Source: Glandiceps talaboti (Eukaryota; Hemichordata; Enteropneusta; Spengelidae). Taken from it: a stretch of DNA of 64,000 bases. The stretch spans positions 24,075,309 to 24,139,308 of the forward strand of contig NC_135563.1 of assembly GCF_964340395.1 (NCBI RefSeq), in the 5' to 3' direction. A program made the position numbers and the translations under genes. The notes under the pieces are model-generated. The model was not told where the DNA came from, ran no database searches, and worked only from the letters and a program-made list of their open reading frames with translations. Below, one piece after another: positions 25,357 to 39,603 of this stretch; within the stretch, counting starts at the first letter, position 1; every line of letters begins with the position of its first letter.

Positions 25357-25493
25357 GACTTAGAGCTAGGGGATCCAATGATGGAATATTGACTTAGAGC
25401 TAGGGGATCCTATGATCGAATATTGACTTAGAGCTAGGGGATCCTATGATGGAATATTGGCTTAGAGCTAGGGGATCCTATGATGGAATATTG
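25357..25493 (+). repeat. 34-bp minisatellite, 4 copies
   Basis: GACTTAGAGCTAGGGGATCC starts at 25357, 25391 and 25425, with a variant (GGCTTAGAGC) at 25459. The period is exactly 34 bp. Copies differ at one to three positions, so the array is recent or homogenised. Confidence 0.93.
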
Positions 25494-26549
25494 CAATGCA
25501 TCTGTGACCAAACAACTGGAAAACCTCTGTGATATCCGTATGAATATTGATCATTTGTATGCATCATCAACCACATTTTACACTGTTTGAACTTTCATTT
25601 GATTTACGTTTTACGACCCGTCATCTTTCCGACCTAAGGTAAGCTTTGGGACTTTAAATGATTTACCTCTATGATATAATTGTGTTTCATTCAAATGTGA
25701 ATATAAATTATACGAGTACGCGTGATTTCATATTTATTGCAACCATATGTATGCAACACATACAAAAGTCCTAGAACGTACTTTAAAACACGCTCGAATC
25801 ATAGGCGTCTGAAAGACGTATCCTGCTGAGATTGTCCTTTTGAACAAAATGACATGTTTACAGGTGAAAAAGCGATGTTGAAAATAAAGTAAGTAATTTG
25901 AGTGTAGTGCGAGGCCTTGAACTATCCATCGATTAAGGTGGATTAATGGTAAGAAAACCACGCGAAGGTAAAAGACACGATATGTTTTTCTCTCAGTAGT
26001 ATGTTTACCCTTGTAATATCAACACATATAGCTAATATGGTGCAAACCTACGATTTTAATTTGTCATTTATAATATAAGCTATTGAAAAAGTACACTTAA
26101 AAACTTGATATGAATGCTATAAATGAGTGTTGAACAAAGTGAAAACGCTTTAGTTCGGTTGTTATTGGTTATAAGATGGCCCTTTGATTACAACAGAGGA
26201 TAAATTGACACATGAAAATGTTCCCTGCCACTTTTTTTCTTGATTTGGAAGGTTAGGTGGTACCTGTGACCTTGACTTTCCACTGCCCCTAACCAATCTG
26301 CTACCATCATAATATATTGAATCTAAATTGTATTTGTTTATGGATATTGATTTATATTTAAATTGCTATTAAATGTAGCTTCTATCATCAATTCTTTTCT
26401 ATCTAGAAAGTGAAAGTAAACATAAACAAGTATATGGAAGGCCTGATGAGCGATATAAAATGGACTTTATCTAGATTAACTTAGACATTATTGGAAGCTT
26501 ATTCAAAAAGTATCATAATTCTTTTAGTAGCTGAAAACTAATCTCATGA
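25494..26549. other. no gene recognised
   Basis: Unique AT-rich sequence without supported features. Confidence 0.4.
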
Positions 26550-26650
26550 GACTGAGACTGGAGTACCGCAGTGATACCGGTAAACATATTGACTGAAGTA
26601 CTGCAGTGATACCGGTAAACATATTGACTGAAGTACTGCAGTGATACCAT
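26550..26650 (+). repeat. 35-bp minisatellite, ~3 copies
   Basis: AGTAC(C/T)GCAGTGATACC recurs at 26562, 26597 and 26632, a 35-bp period. The intervening 'ggtaaacatattgactga' is identical between copies. Confidence 0.92.
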
Positions 26651-29600
26651 TGACTTTACTGTATTATTCACCGGGTGTGAAGTCGTTTCCATGAACCCTC
26701 TCATCAACAGATGGACACACAATAAAGGTAATTTCAATGACACTGTAACATGTGTGGTGTATATTCCCTACAATAATTTGCTTTGTATTTCAGTATATAA
26801 AAATCTAAGGTCGTTGAATAGAGGATAAGAATTTTATAAAGGCAATTATTATATCTTAATACCACTTTACTGCCCTTTTAAAAGCCTATGTGATCAAAAT
26901 CTTTCGAATTATGGCTATCCGACTTAAAGGGCAAACCACAAACATTTATTATCTCTGGGTTATTATCAACATACTGATTCTTTGCACTTAGTATAAAACA
27001 TTATCGATGTCAATCACGTTGGAAATTGTAAATTCGCATTCCCCTCTCCGCATCAAAGATTTGTATTACAACTCTGTGAATAAGTGATGGTTGGACAATT
27101 GAGAACGATTAAATTTAAAATTGGCATACTATGTTAATGGACATTATCATGAAAAGCATATCCTTTCTTAAACTTAAAAGGTAGGAAAAAAGAACCCCTT
27201 TCGTGCGGGCACTCCCCGTATTGCGCAATCAATAACTATCATTTACTACCCTCAAAAACGTCTACCCGAATAGACTCACTGGGCGGTTCAGAATAGCAGC
27301 TACTGTAAGTGACGTTACATCCACCCCTGACAAACAACATCATTTTTTATCCAGTTACGATCCTCGTTATACACCCTGAGTGGACCTTTACGAAGAACGG
27401 AAGTTAATTAACGTTATTACGGATAGAGCGATTACGAATTGATCCTACTTAAATCGCTTGTGTCATAACGTCGTTCTACAATTACACGTGAGGAATCTTT
27501 AAATGGTTTACTCGTCTGTTTAGATAACAGCCAAGCTGATGTATTTTATTTCAATTACTTAATCACTCCCCCCAGAGATGCTTTATTTCCATTACTTAAC
27601 CCAATTACAGTTGTCAAGTTAATATTTCGGTTGAAGCCGCATCTCCTTCCGTTGTTATTGAATATCCTATATATGTACTCGTTAACCTATTATATTACTA
27701 AAATCTTGGACTGGATCGAGTTGTCTGGGCCCGACGTGCGAAAATGGCCACATGGACCCCTGACAAATCATCACAGTTGATGTTCAAAATTTCATCACTT
27801 TATTAGCTCATAGGAAAATGTGGACGTCCGTATTCACAAGTTAAAGTCGCCATTATCAAAAGCTTAACATGTCACATTGTGAATACTTCATTGTAAATCT
27901 GTTTTTAGTAAGTTTCTCTTAAAATTGTATTCGTATAAGTTGCGCATTAGGCCTTCCGTTTGAAGGATCGTGTTGTACCAAGTAGAATAACATACCTACG
28001 TCATCCTTTAAAAAACAGTATATTAGTATATTGTGTCACGTCACTCTGTTCCATAATGACTCTTTAAGGTTTTGAAATCCGAGACCTTTTCTTAAGAACC
28101 AGGTTCGTCGATTTACTAGTATACTAACATGTATTCCTTTATCACCGAAGACGACATGACGCCGACAACAAGACGAAACATCTAGTTCTGTGAGTAATGT
28201 GACTACAAACGCTTATAAATCGGCAGTGTCAGACAAAAGAACTAAATCTCGATTTTGTGTGCTGACTTGGAGAGTAGGTATAAGAGACCCGTCTATGTAT
28301 TTAATGAGGTGTTTTGCACATGGAACTTGTTAGCACGTAAATTCTTCAGAAACTTGTCAATTTTCTGTCTGGACAAAAACGGGATATTCATCGGATGCTT
28401 AGTACATATAAATATCATACTCCAGTGGCTTGCTGTCGTAGACACTTTCATGCAAGCTCACCTTCGCAGCTGTCACATGTAAAAATGGCTTTATGTGTTT
28501 AGGTGCAAGGAAGGCTCGTTGACCATAAGGTGTATATTCTAAGCAAACCAGTCAATCGTTTAGCTACACGTCATCACTATGCCGGGAGACTTTTCCGAAA
28601 TCTAAGTTTTCTTAATCATCTTCCCTCGCAGATCGATATTGTAAGGACAACAGTTCCGAGGCATCGATGTGACGTTATTTATTGTAAAGCCCATGGCTCT
28701 GTTTTCCTCCATATAAATTCTGAAACTGGTTATAGGGCCAATGGGAGCATCTAAATGAATTCCGAATGCGAAGGTAAGAACATTCATTAGAATAATTCCC
28801 CTGAAGTTAGAATGCACACTGGAGACCACCGAAAATCAAAAATCTTAAAATCTCTTTAAACTTTGCCAAGCTTGGTTCTGGTCCTTTTGAACTTATAAAG
28901 TTTGGGGTTCAATGTCTTGTTTTCAAGGAAAGTGACACTTGTGTTTCAGCAAAAGTTGAAGGTTTTTATTTCTGAGGCATACACTATGTTAACACTCATA
29001 TACAAACGTACATTGATATCAAATATCATATCTTAGCCTTCGTGCTCTAAAATACGTAGAACAGAAACAAGTTAAACAGTGAGCATAAAAATGCATCTAT
29101 GATGTTATTTGAACAATATGAATATGTGTAAATCTATAAAATAGTCACTTCAAGTACTCAAACGAGAGGAATTAAAAAACTTAATAATGTGTAAGTCTTT
29201 ATCTTAGGCGTGAATGGTTTGCTCCTTAACCACAGAGACTGTCATCATTAATTGAACTAGACCAATACTATTTTAAGTGGTAAACTGTAAGCCTGCTAAA
29301 TGCCAAACAAAGCTCATAAATGCAGTTACACTTAGAAGCAAAATCGAAAGTTCAGGTACGAATCCTTTTTATTTGCATTTCATCGTGTGTGGATTAATTC
29401 CTATGACGTACATTCACGATGTTATACTTGATAGCTCATAAAATAAAAACACTTTCTATATTTTTTCTCTTGGCGTGCACTGGGATTACCCTCTGAACCA
29501 ACAGCCTGTTTTTCGTTCTGTGTCACGTGTCACTATCAAAATTGTCTCTTTATCCTACTGGAAAATATCAATTAATTGCAATATTGTAATTACAAAAAGA

Positions 29601-29712
29601 AGTTTGTACAGAGTTTCAATATTTCTTAACGAACGTCAGAGTCAAACCTTTGGGATGTCAAATTACAGACGTAAATCAAGTATCGTATAGCTATTGGCCA
29701 ATAACATTTTTT
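26651..29712. other. no gene recognised
   Basis: About 3 kb without a supported gene. The short ORFs at 28255-28482 and 28503-28754 have no recognisable motif. The segment directly precedes the right end of element B. Confidence 0.35.
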
Positions 29713-29748
29713 CCTCCCGTAAGGGTACGGGAGGTATTAAAAGGGGAA

Positions 29749-29820
<72 letters not shown>

Positions 29821-29848
29821 CGTCCGTCCGTCCGTCCGTCTGTCTGTA
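29749..29848. repeat. (TGTC)n/(CGTC)n tract inside element B
   Basis: About 17 TGTC units then six CGTC units, then TGTC. It occupies the same place as the (ACAG)n tract of copy A, just inside the 3' hairpin, so it is a constitutive but length-variable part of the element. Confidence 0.92.
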
Positions 29849-29996
29849 TGTATATCTCACCATGTGTGTGTCTGTGTCATCATTTTCTAAAAATCGGCTG
29901 GCTCAATTGTAATGAAATTTGAAATATACAATCTTTAGGGTAATGGCTAGACCTGATTAGATTTTGAGCCAGATCTGTTAATGTTTAATGAGAGAA

Positions 29997-30713
29997 ATTT
30001 GCATATTAATGAAATCAACTAATTACACAATATCTTAAGACTGCGTACTTCAATTACAATATAATTTAGTATATTCGTTAAATATAACAACATACATTTG
30101 TCCTATAAATTTGTTGATGTACCTTACAGCATTGATGAATAATTTGCATAATTAATTATTTTTGGTAATTAGGCTATATCTTAAGAATGCATACTTCAAA
30201 TTCAACATAATTTAGTACATACGTTAACCATAAGAAAACACATATGTCCTATTAAGTTTGTTGATGTACCTTACAGTGCTAATGAATAATTTGCATAATT
30301 AATGATTTTAGGTAATTAGGCTATATCTTAAGACTGCATACTTCAATTTCAATACTATTTAGTACATACGTTAACCATAACAAAGCGAATATGTCCTATA
30401 TACTTTTTGATATAGCTTACAGTTTTAATGAAAAATTTGCATAATTAATGATTTTAGGTACCTAGGTTGTATCTTAAAAATGCAAGCTTCAAATTTCGTA
30501 TAATATGATACATATATCAACCATAATAATACGCACCTGTCCTATGAAGTTTGTTGCTACAACTTTTACCTTTAATGAGTATTTTGAATAATGAACGATG
30601 TTAGGTAATTAAGCAGTATCATACACTCTTACATACATTAACCTAAGATAGCACGCTTGTCCAAAAACAAAGCCTGTTACCATAGTTTTTTTAGTTTAAT
30701 GAGTTATTTGCAT
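29997..30713 (-). repeat. ~147-bp tandem core repeats of element B
   Basis: ATTTGCAT (reverse complement of the octamer) occurs at 29997, 30142, 30289, 30435 and 30706. The spacings are 145, 147, 146 and 271 bp. The 271-bp step contains one unit with the octamer decayed to 'attttgaataat' (30581). It mirrors the 273-bp step at the left end of copy A, so that decayed first unit is an ancestral feature of the family. Confidence 0.87.
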
Positions 30714-30756
30714 AATTAGTGATTCCCTTACGGGAGGCATTCAGTTTAAATCTGGT

Positions 30757-33260
30757 ATCTGTTAGTATTGATGTAGAACCAAACATATACACTGCCTAAA
30801 TGTGGATTAAACAATCAACTGGCAAATTCCAAAATTGTATGACTAAATATCGTGTCTGTATAGCCTGTATGCAATCTACTTGTATGCCTAATGCCAATTT
30901 ATACCGAAGGCTTGCATTGCTATAGCACTTTCTAACGTATTTTAATCTTCAAGAAGAATGCAAAGTGGTAATATTACAGACCAGTCTAGAAAGTTCATCG
31001 ACTTCTACGGAATGATTTATGTTTCATCCAAGCAAATACTTTGGTCACTTCAGAAGACAGACAGGTCTTAGATGTGCCAAACAACTGAAAACATACACAC
31101 ATGGTTGTATGAGATTTAAAATAGGAAATAAAATAGCAAAATGAAGGCAGTTATAATATGATACTCGACTTTCTGCAGAAAACGAGAAAGTCACACTCAC
31201 AGCTGTTTCCTCTTGAGCTATTTGTAACTTAATGATTTCTTACACAGTAGGTTTTCAGCAAGAATTGTTGAATGTCAATTTGTTATATCACGCATTACCA
31301 TTACGATCATAAGGACTTAGTTTACTATGATTACACAGAGTACGATTTAATGAGCATTAGAAAAGTGCCTTTCATTTCAATTCATTAGATTCATGCTAGC
31401 ACGAAGGGACTTTGCCTGCATCCATAGATTGCCACTTCTGTTGCTGAGCTATCTTGAACTCGATATTTTTTTAACGCCAGACAGACCGTCGAGACATACC
31501 ATAAAACGCCTTCTGTATGTTGCGTTCCAATATCGATAACATATGGGCCATGGATACGAATAGTTCTTCTGAACTATCCCATTATCCTCAACAGATAGCA
31601 TGCTCTTTTCACTCCTTTTGTATATAAATATCACATTTACGTACGTTTGCATGTTCTTTGCAAATGCATTGTGAAATGAATTCATTTGTTCTCCTGCACT
31701 TATTTAAACTTGAATAGTGTTTAATTATGCGTACCCATTTTGTCGACAACTCCACAATTGCTATCTAACAAACCATATACCTCGCATCCTTAGGCTTAAT
31801 GGGTTCTTAATTTAAGTGATGAACCTACATTTAAATAGCCTTGACCTCCACATTGAAGGTCAAATACCATAATCGAACTATTAGCCACAAATTACAGACG
31901 CTATGTGGCTTTGACACTTCGACCGAAAGTTTTACGTTCGATGTTATTTTGGACGGTCAACTGTAGTAATCTTAATGAGTGAAAAACGCTCAAGAATTAT
32001 ATACTTGTTTTTCGAAAAAGATATTTCGGTATCAGTTGTAATGAATAAAACGTGCAAGTGTCAATCGAGGCTCGAAATAATTTAGTGTGATTATGGTACA
32101 AGTAGTAGTTTTGTATTGGCTTGGTTTCAAACAGCATATTCAATAACGACCAATACAGTGAAATTAGAAAGACATTAATAACCCATTATTCTGTATGTAT
32201 TGTTTTCAGTAATGCTGATTATTGTATTTAAACCATTATAAATTATAGCTGGCCTGTGTACATAAATCTAGTTATTATTTTATTGTTCTAATTGTGTTCC
32301 TTTCCACAAAGACTTTCCTCCGAGGATATCAACATAAGCTAATGTGTCCATCGGGTACACTAATTATCTCATGCGACTGACAATTCAGATGATACGACAT
32401 CAACGTATGGTTAATGGCAATATGCATTGCGTTCCTGCTATTTCAGGACAGATGCCGTATTATATCATCAATGCTTCTCGTTTGACATAAGCTGTAACAC
32501 AGATGGAATATTTTCCATACAGTGGATGTGAAATAGATGCAACTATACTTAGCATCATGACATTCCAAGAAGCTAAAATCTATATAAACACAATAATGTT
32601 ATTTCTACATGTCAAGAATGTTCCATTAGCGGTACAGGTTTTTGTCAAATCTAGTAATTTAATCCGAAAGGCATACTAGGTTAGAGAAATTTCTTCCATT
32701 GGAATAGGTTCATTATTTCATCTTGAGTATATATCACCCGTTTTGTAAGTTACCCTAATTCCGCAACCGACAAATTATTAGCACTAAATGACCTTTCATG
32801 TAAATTATTCACTAACAAGTCTAACAAGAATTTTAACACGTGTCTGGGTTACTGCATTTCCTGTGCACACTTCTGAGTTCATTCTTATCAACCACCCGTA
32901 GAGATACTACATACGTTTTAAAGGACCGTCAAAATTACATTCCTTGAGTGAGCGGAGTAAGTTTCTATTAAACACAAACCACGATTACTTGAATCACCAT
33001 TAATGGACAGGATGTGGCACCTTTTGATACAGTTTTATTCATTTTACTGAGTCACAAGGACTGGTTATATTGAACAGAGGTTATGATATATGACTACCCA
33101 GCTAGAAACCCACAGGCAGATGCAGGACATGACTGCAATAAATCCAGTGCAAATCACGTAACACGGTATGTTCATTAAGTGCTGTTACAGGGTCTGCATA
33201 GTTGGTAAGATTTCAGAGCTTCAGTCACATGTATGTAACAGGGCTGTTTGATACATGTAT
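30757..33260. other. no gene recognised
   Basis: About 2.5 kb of AT-rich unique DNA. The minus-strand ORF near 31449-31685 has no recognised motif. Confidence 0.4.
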
Positions 33261-33720
33261 AAGCTTAAGGGTGTGTGGTTTCTAATTGACACAAGTATAC
33301 ATTGCTGTGATAACATGAATGAAACAATAATGTACAAACAGATGTGTATGCATATATGTTTGTGCATGTTCCATTACAGGGTGTGTAAATTTTGACAAAT
33401 TCCAGGACTGCATACACATATATTGTAATAGGTATGTTGGTACAGGTGTGTATACAGGTATTTAATGTCTGAGAATATCTCGCAAACTGGTTATAGTAAT
33501 GCTTTAAGTGCATGTCTAAACATTGTCAAATGATATTATAATCAAATCAGGCCTGTGACATACCTGTATACACATCCATGTATATAATCATCGTGTACAC
33601 ACATGCACTGTCACGTATAGAAAATTAAAACTCTGTGACATGGCTGTGTACACATCAATGTATCGAGAGTATATCCACAGCAATGTATACATTAGTGTAG
33701 CCACACCTCAGTTGACAGGT
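33261..33720. repeat. degenerate TG/CA-rich minisatellite-like region
   Basis: The phrase CTGTGACAT(A/G)(C/G)CTGT(A/G)TACACATC occurs at about 33551 and 33633. Related 'gtgtatacaggta', 'gtgtacacacatgcactgt' and 'ccacagcaatgtatacatt' fragments are scattered around it. It looks like an old, diverged short tandem repeat. Confidence 0.4.
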
Positions 33721-35097
33721 ATGTGGCTACTTGCAATAAAGTGCAAACTTGCAATAATAATTTTCCAGTAGCAAAGCATAAAGGGGATTGGAAATTATTT
33801 ATTTTTTTCAATAAGGGTAAAAAGCACAAGTATTGGTTTAATTTCATTCCGATACAAGTTCCTTTATATACTACAATGGCTGAGAGGATTGCATGCACGT
33901 AATCTTTTTAAATGATGTAACTGAATCACAACAAAACATGATCCGTGTAAGGATATTTCTCGTGGCATTTCAACTAAGTTTCTTTTTTTCTTTTTATATG
34001 TTGTTAGCATGCGCATAATATACCCCAATATAAAGGAATACTCAAAAGACACACCGTACCCAAATCTATGACAGATGATACATTTCTCGACAACAACTTT
34101 TTGTCCATAGGAGGAAAAGTACTTTAGTGTTCTTACCGCCGTGCACCCTTATATTGGTACAAAGGAGGTTCTGGTCACAAGGATACATATCTACATCTCA
34201 CATTGACTAATACATATGAAATACCAGCACACTATCGAAACGAAGACCAGGTAGGCCAAAATGTGTACATTCAAACTGAGAAACTGGAATAACGCAGGAG
34301 AAAGACATGAACATAATGATAGCAATATTATATTTTATAGAGTGTTTTTGTAAACTGTGCTCAAACCACTTCAAAGTTATTATTCATGGCAAGGCCCTAC
34401 GACAGCACACCTGTTCTTTATAATTCCTCTACACCCTGCGGAGCATACAATCCATTGCCGCCTATGTAAATGTGTATGATTAAGGGGATCACATAGCAAA
34501 CTTAACTCTTCCCTAGCAGGTCTCCAATTATAGAACTGTGTTGACTGGTCACATTTTTTTGTGGTTCAAATCTTGCCCCAACGACTTTCATGACTTCAGT
34601 CATTTAAAACAATCGAGGCTTCAACCGGCACTTTGCATTTCCAACTTAGTCTAGTCGAAAGTTATGACTTCACTATACATTTCGATTATAGTTGTATACG
34701 TATCCCTGTGAGATTGGTCAACGTAGGCTAGTGATTTATCTCATTGGTGACTTGCAAATCTCTTAGACTGCTGAAATCTATAATTAATTACCGAGAAGTT
34801 TTAGAGAAAACATAGGAATTATTAACATACATTATCTCTACTTGTAAGCGCACATTCGTCACCATTAAAATAGCATTTAAAACAGGCTGTAAACATCTTA
34901 ACCCTAGTTAGTGTTTAGGAACGCCATCTAACATTCAATCAAAGGTCAACATCTATGTCATGCCTGACAGTCAGATGTCGTCACGTGTTCAATTTCTTTA
35001 GAATTACATGTGTGCACTTAAACAAAAAGGCATAGAACAAATGATTAAAACGTTTTTAAAAAGAAAAGAAAACATGATGATATTTATATATGATTCC
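33721..35097. other. no gene recognised
   Basis: AT-rich unique DNA with nothing I can support. Confidence 0.4.
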
Positions 35098-35246
35098 ACC
35101 CACCCACCCACTCACCCACTCACTCACTCACTCACTCACTCACTCACTCACTCACTCACGCATTCACTCATCCACCCATCCATCCACCAACCGACCCACC
35201 CACCCACTCCCACCCACCCATCCATCCATCCATCCACCCACCCATC
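35098..35246. repeat. (CACC)n/(CACT)n/(CATC)n microsatellite
   Basis: About 150 bp of variant CAYN tetranucleotides (CACC, CACT, CATC). The Thr-His-Pro-Ser ORFs across it are repeat artefacts. Confidence 0.92.
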
Positions 35247-36080
35247 TTGATTCATTATTTCATGGTCACACATTTTCATAAACTTGACTATTTACTTGTT
35301 ACTTTTCTGTTGCCGACTTGTATATGTACCTTTTGAAATCAGTCGCTTTCATGAATTGTAAGGTTGCTTAACTACTATTACTGAAGTGGGATTGTAGACG
35401 TTATTTTGGATTGCTTGCTGTCCAAACACTTCTGCGATTTTTCGCAATATATTTGTTACCAACGCTAACTACAAGATATTTGGACACAACTCTATGGTGC
35501 TAGCTCCAAGACATGCTTTGAAAGACGATGTCTCCTCAACAACAGCTGTATCGCCAAGGTTATCAAACGTTCACGAACTTAGTATCATCGACTAAAGTAC
35601 TTTGCAGAGGCAACTGACGAACAAAAATTCATATACAAAAATAAACTGTAAGATCAGTTGAATGTCGAATGTGTTTTTTTTCAGGTGATATGTCTACGTT
35701 GTATTTAATGTGCTAATTTCGTAAACTAACTATTGATGCTAACGATGATTGCACTGACGTTTGCGTCAAACCTTCTGTATACATCCATTGTGTCAATGTT
35801 TGGCTATGTGCGTCAACAAAGCGTGTTTGTCGTCATGAATCGTGACCACTATACTGTCTGTGAAAGTGAACAATGAATCGTGACTTAGGAAATTAAATAG
35901 ACTGCCGCAATGGAATGCCAAGTGCCATTACCATGTAAAAGGAACTGATGCCACGGCGAGTTTCTTATCGTAGATTTTGATTTTGAGACAAGAGTTTATT
36001 CGTCTGACAGTCTGTACTGGAGTAGACACGGAGTGATGCTATATTCAGTTTTCAGGGATACATTTGTACATCAACGTAGT
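35247..36080. other. no gene recognised
   Basis: Unique sequence with no supported features. Confidence 0.4.
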
Positions 36081-36330
36081 CCGTTTAACCGTTTAACCGT
36101 TTATTTACCATAGAAAGAATGAATTTGTCACAGTATGCCATACATATACAGAAATTGACAAACTAGAGAAATTGCACAACACATCTGTATAGAATACAAT
36201 TGAGAGTTCTATGGGCGGAAAACAGGGAAAAGCTAAAGTGTAGCTTGTAAAAATCTGTTTCCCGAGTTTGGTACTTTACAATTCGTAGTACAATGAGAAA
36301 TAATGAGGGCTTTCTAAAAGAAGAATTATG
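36081..36330 (-). mobile_element. possible retroposon 3' end with 8-bp tail repeat
   Basis: Read on the minus strand, the sequence '...ctttctatggtaaata' ends in three 8-bp repeats of the type AAACGGTT (36081-36104). A 3' UTR ending 'ggtaaataaa' plus a short tandem tail resembles CR1/L2-type LINE ends. No RT coding sequence is recognisable upstream, so the call rests on the tail only. Confidence 0.35.
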
Positions 36331-39300
36331 TAAAATATCAATATAATTGCTCTACAGTAACTATGAAGTATGGAATAATTACAAAATACCGTATTTACAC
36401 AAGAAAAAAAATTAGTTCTGTCAAAAGATATAAAACAGGTGGAAGGAAACATATAATAAAACTATACATATACTTTGGAATGTTGCAACATCTGGTGTAG
36501 TTTGATGCATCCACAGGCCAAAATTTGATAAGACTGGTAATGTCGACGTAACTGGTATGTTTTAGATTGAAAACCAAGTGTTTAACAGTGTGAATTCATG
36601 ATAAAGAATTAAAAAAGTTGTGCTTTTGATTAAACACAATCAGAATGTGGGTCGCAGGTATAAAACAACGGTATAAAACAATGCTAGTTACTAGTACATA
36701 GTGGCAAGTTAAATCTTGAGCAAAAGCTAGGTTTTGAATCTGTCACCATGTTTGAACTGCACTAGTTTGTAACTGTTGTGTCATTTTGCGACCAGGAAAC
36801 CATAATATATTGACTGAAAATTGTTAAAATGCTAATAATTAGACATTGTACGTGGTAATCATTGGTCGATATTATCCATGAGCAGTACAGAACAGATTGA
36901 AATCGTGACCACCGTTGAGGGCGCCGATTAGGTACGGACCCAAAAATCTATTTCATTTGATTTATCGTGTTTACAGTTACAAAAATACGTTTACCCGCAA
37001 GTGATGCAATACCATTCACTGTGTATGATATTACAAGTAAATTATTGCATCTAACGAAACATTGTCCAAAACACGATCCAGATGAAGCTTTAAGTAAAGT
37101 CCATAATCTAATCGACTATTTAAGGATCAGTTTATTACATGCCTTTCTAACTGTTGATCGAATGTATATATCCACCCAGTGTTGAATCTTTTCAATTTAA
37201 AAAATTGGATTGATAGTTTGTGCAGTTTTCATGACCGTTTTGTGCGTAATCAAATACACCTAGCAATGACCAAAGCACGATCCATTTATCACTTATGATT
37301 TCAGAATATAAATCAATTTGGACAGTTTTAACTTTTTATAACTATATTTGTGTTCTACTGTTCTCAATAATGATCTTATTTCTAGACTGCAGAAGAGATA
37401 ATATGTAAAGGGAAGATTACCTTGAATGATAATAACAAAATACAATTCACTCATTTTGATGATGTAATCATTAATGTGGTGGCGACAAACCACAGCAAGA
37501 TAGGAATCTACAGAAATTATTAGCCACATTATTTTTCTTGATATATGTATATTTTTATACCTAATATAAGTAAACTTAAGACTATTATATCTATATAACA
37601 AAAACTAGGTGATTGTAATTTTGAACATAAAAGTGTATTATCTGAGAATAGTGTGTTTAGAATCAACCCCATATTTTGTGTAAATTTACATGTATGGATG
37701 CTCGATGTATTTGAGAGTACAAACCGTCCATTCGAGATATTCTACTTCTTGTATTTTTACTACGCAGCAAGGTATCATTATATTATGGATACAAGTATAC
37801 GTTCATGTAGCCCTACCCTCTCCCAAATCCATCACCTTCCCAGAAATTCAACGGGAATGGGTGTATTTTCACATGACACTATCAAATTCATACCTCAAGG
37901 CCATACATAACGACAATTTCCTTATTACACAAGTTAGTTTACACGATCAGACCACACATATCATGATGGCTTCTGTGACGCGAGGAATAGTTGATAGGTA
38001 TATTATAATTATCTACGTAAGGAAGCCATATGGAATTGAAAATAAACAGAAGTATCGAGGTCAGCTCTGTGTATTTTAAGAGCACGACATAATACCCATT
38101 GATTAAAATAAATGCATTAACTAAGAGGTGGAATACGGCAAAGTTTACGAAACAATTTTTGCACGCGAGGTCTCTGCGGACATAGTTTCTTTAAGGCAAT
38201 GACTTCAATACTTTGATATACTCCTTTGTAGAATCCATTTTGGTTATTGTATGGATACAATACACCTTACATTCAAGGAGAATCTTTAATTTGGAGTAAT
38301 TGCACATTCTCATTACTTTCTCTATACAGTTGGCACAGGTGAAGATAAAGGATTTTCCATTTCCTCACCATGGTTGTGGAAAGTTGTGACCTTTGACCCC
38401 TCCTGTCAATAGTTTTCCTTTTCATTTACAAGTACTGGGGATTTTCGGATAGAATTGCGATAACTGTTTTATTTACAAGTAGTATCCATTTACATACAAT
38501 GAGGCAAACAGCAATCACGTATCAATATACTAGTCACACAGGTACATTGATGTAGGCATTGTATTTGAAATTGATGGGAAAAAACAAATAAGGGAAGGAG
38601 AATCGCTAACATGAATCTGCGGAGTTTTTATTTATATTTTTTTTTCATAACGGTAAACTGGTGCATGTTGAACTTTTTCAGTCACGATGGCATCAGACTT
38701 GGACAGATAAGCCAGAAAGATATAAACATTCAGATTGACAATGTAAGTTACAATTGGAAATGTAGATCATGCATACAGACAAACGTTCACGAATGTATAT
38801 GTTGGCATATATCAATACATTACATTGAAAATGATTCCATCGTATTAATCTCAATAATTCAATGATCTAGTATAATGGAAAGATTTGATAGCTTGGAAAA
38901 AAGATACATATCAAATCCTTTTCATAATCTAGTGACACTTTTTAAAGTCATTAAGAGATTGACAACTTATCAGTGTAACTATAGATATCATATTGGTAAT
39001 TATGAAAGCCAGAATAATATGTGTATTATTTATAGTAACCTTAAAGCCGATTCATGTGTCATCCTATTTGTAAATATTAGCAATGGAATGCAAGCGGCCA
39101 AGAAGATTAGGAAGTATAAAGAGTCGTTGTGCCGTTATAGGTCCATGTCATGGATATAATTATGAGTAGCCTTTGCGGTGACACGAGAAAAGCATTTTAT
39201 AGAAACTAACATTTTGTATTATATACATTGCCTTTGAGGCTTTTTGTGTTTATTGATATGCATACAGCATATCAACAAGCTGAACTCGATAGTGCAATAC

Positions 39301-39479
39301 TATGCCATGACACATTTATAGTTTCTGACGACAGAAAGATGTAACGATTTTGGCGAATTTAAGTATTAACTTAATATGGGAAATACCTATAATCTGATTC
39401 TTAAAGAATTGAATTCTGCCATTCAGCATATCGCAGTGTTGTTTTTTGTATATATATTTATTCTTATATTTATTTTCAT
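36331..39479. other. no gene recognised
   Basis: About 3 kb of AT-rich DNA. ORFs of 70-130 codons (for example 37690-38079 and 38875-39159, plus strand) lack recognisable domains, and I cannot support them as genes. Confidence 0.35.
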
Positions 39480-39560
39480 CTTGTCCAAAGGGGCCGGTGG
39501 CCTAATCCTAATGTACTGAATAAACTACTGTATTGAATATTGCAGTGTTTTAATGTTGTA
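39480..39560 (+). mobile_element. possible retroposon 3' end
   Basis: The sequence 'ggggccggtggcctaatcc' followed by 'taatgtactgaataaac' and a diverged 'tattgaatattg' repeat resembles the 3' end of a non-LTR element. No coding part is identified. Confidence 0.25.
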
Positions 39561-39603
39561 AAATAAACTCTTCACTTTCTTTGAATCAAAAATATTTTTG
39601 TTT

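Larger units (their letters stand above)
29713..30756 (-). mobile_element. HINE-like non-autonomous element, copy B (full length)
   Basis: Inverted relative to copy A. The 3' hairpin and right inverted repeat CCTCCCGTAAGGG are at 29713-29725. The (TGTC)n tract follows at 29749-29848, then the right arm (~29865-29995) and core units (29997-30713). The left inverted repeat CCCTTACGGGAGG lies at 30725-30737, with the 19-bp left end 'cattcagtttaaatctggt' to 30756. Right-arm sequence is close to copy A by eye, including 'gatgacacagacacac' on the minus strand. Copy B is about 370 bp shorter than A because it has fewer core units. There is no ORF beyond the microsatellite artefacts. Confidence 0.75.

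Noticed and set aside
34550-34585. 'gtggttcaaatcttgcc', resembling a tRNA/SINE B box
   Set aside because: The flanking bases do not form a T-stem, and no A box or acceptor stem is found upstream.
36081-36104. Telomere-like 'ttaaccg' repeats
   Set aside because: The unit is 8 bp, only three copies, and better explained as a retroposon tail; it is not the animal TTAGGG unit.
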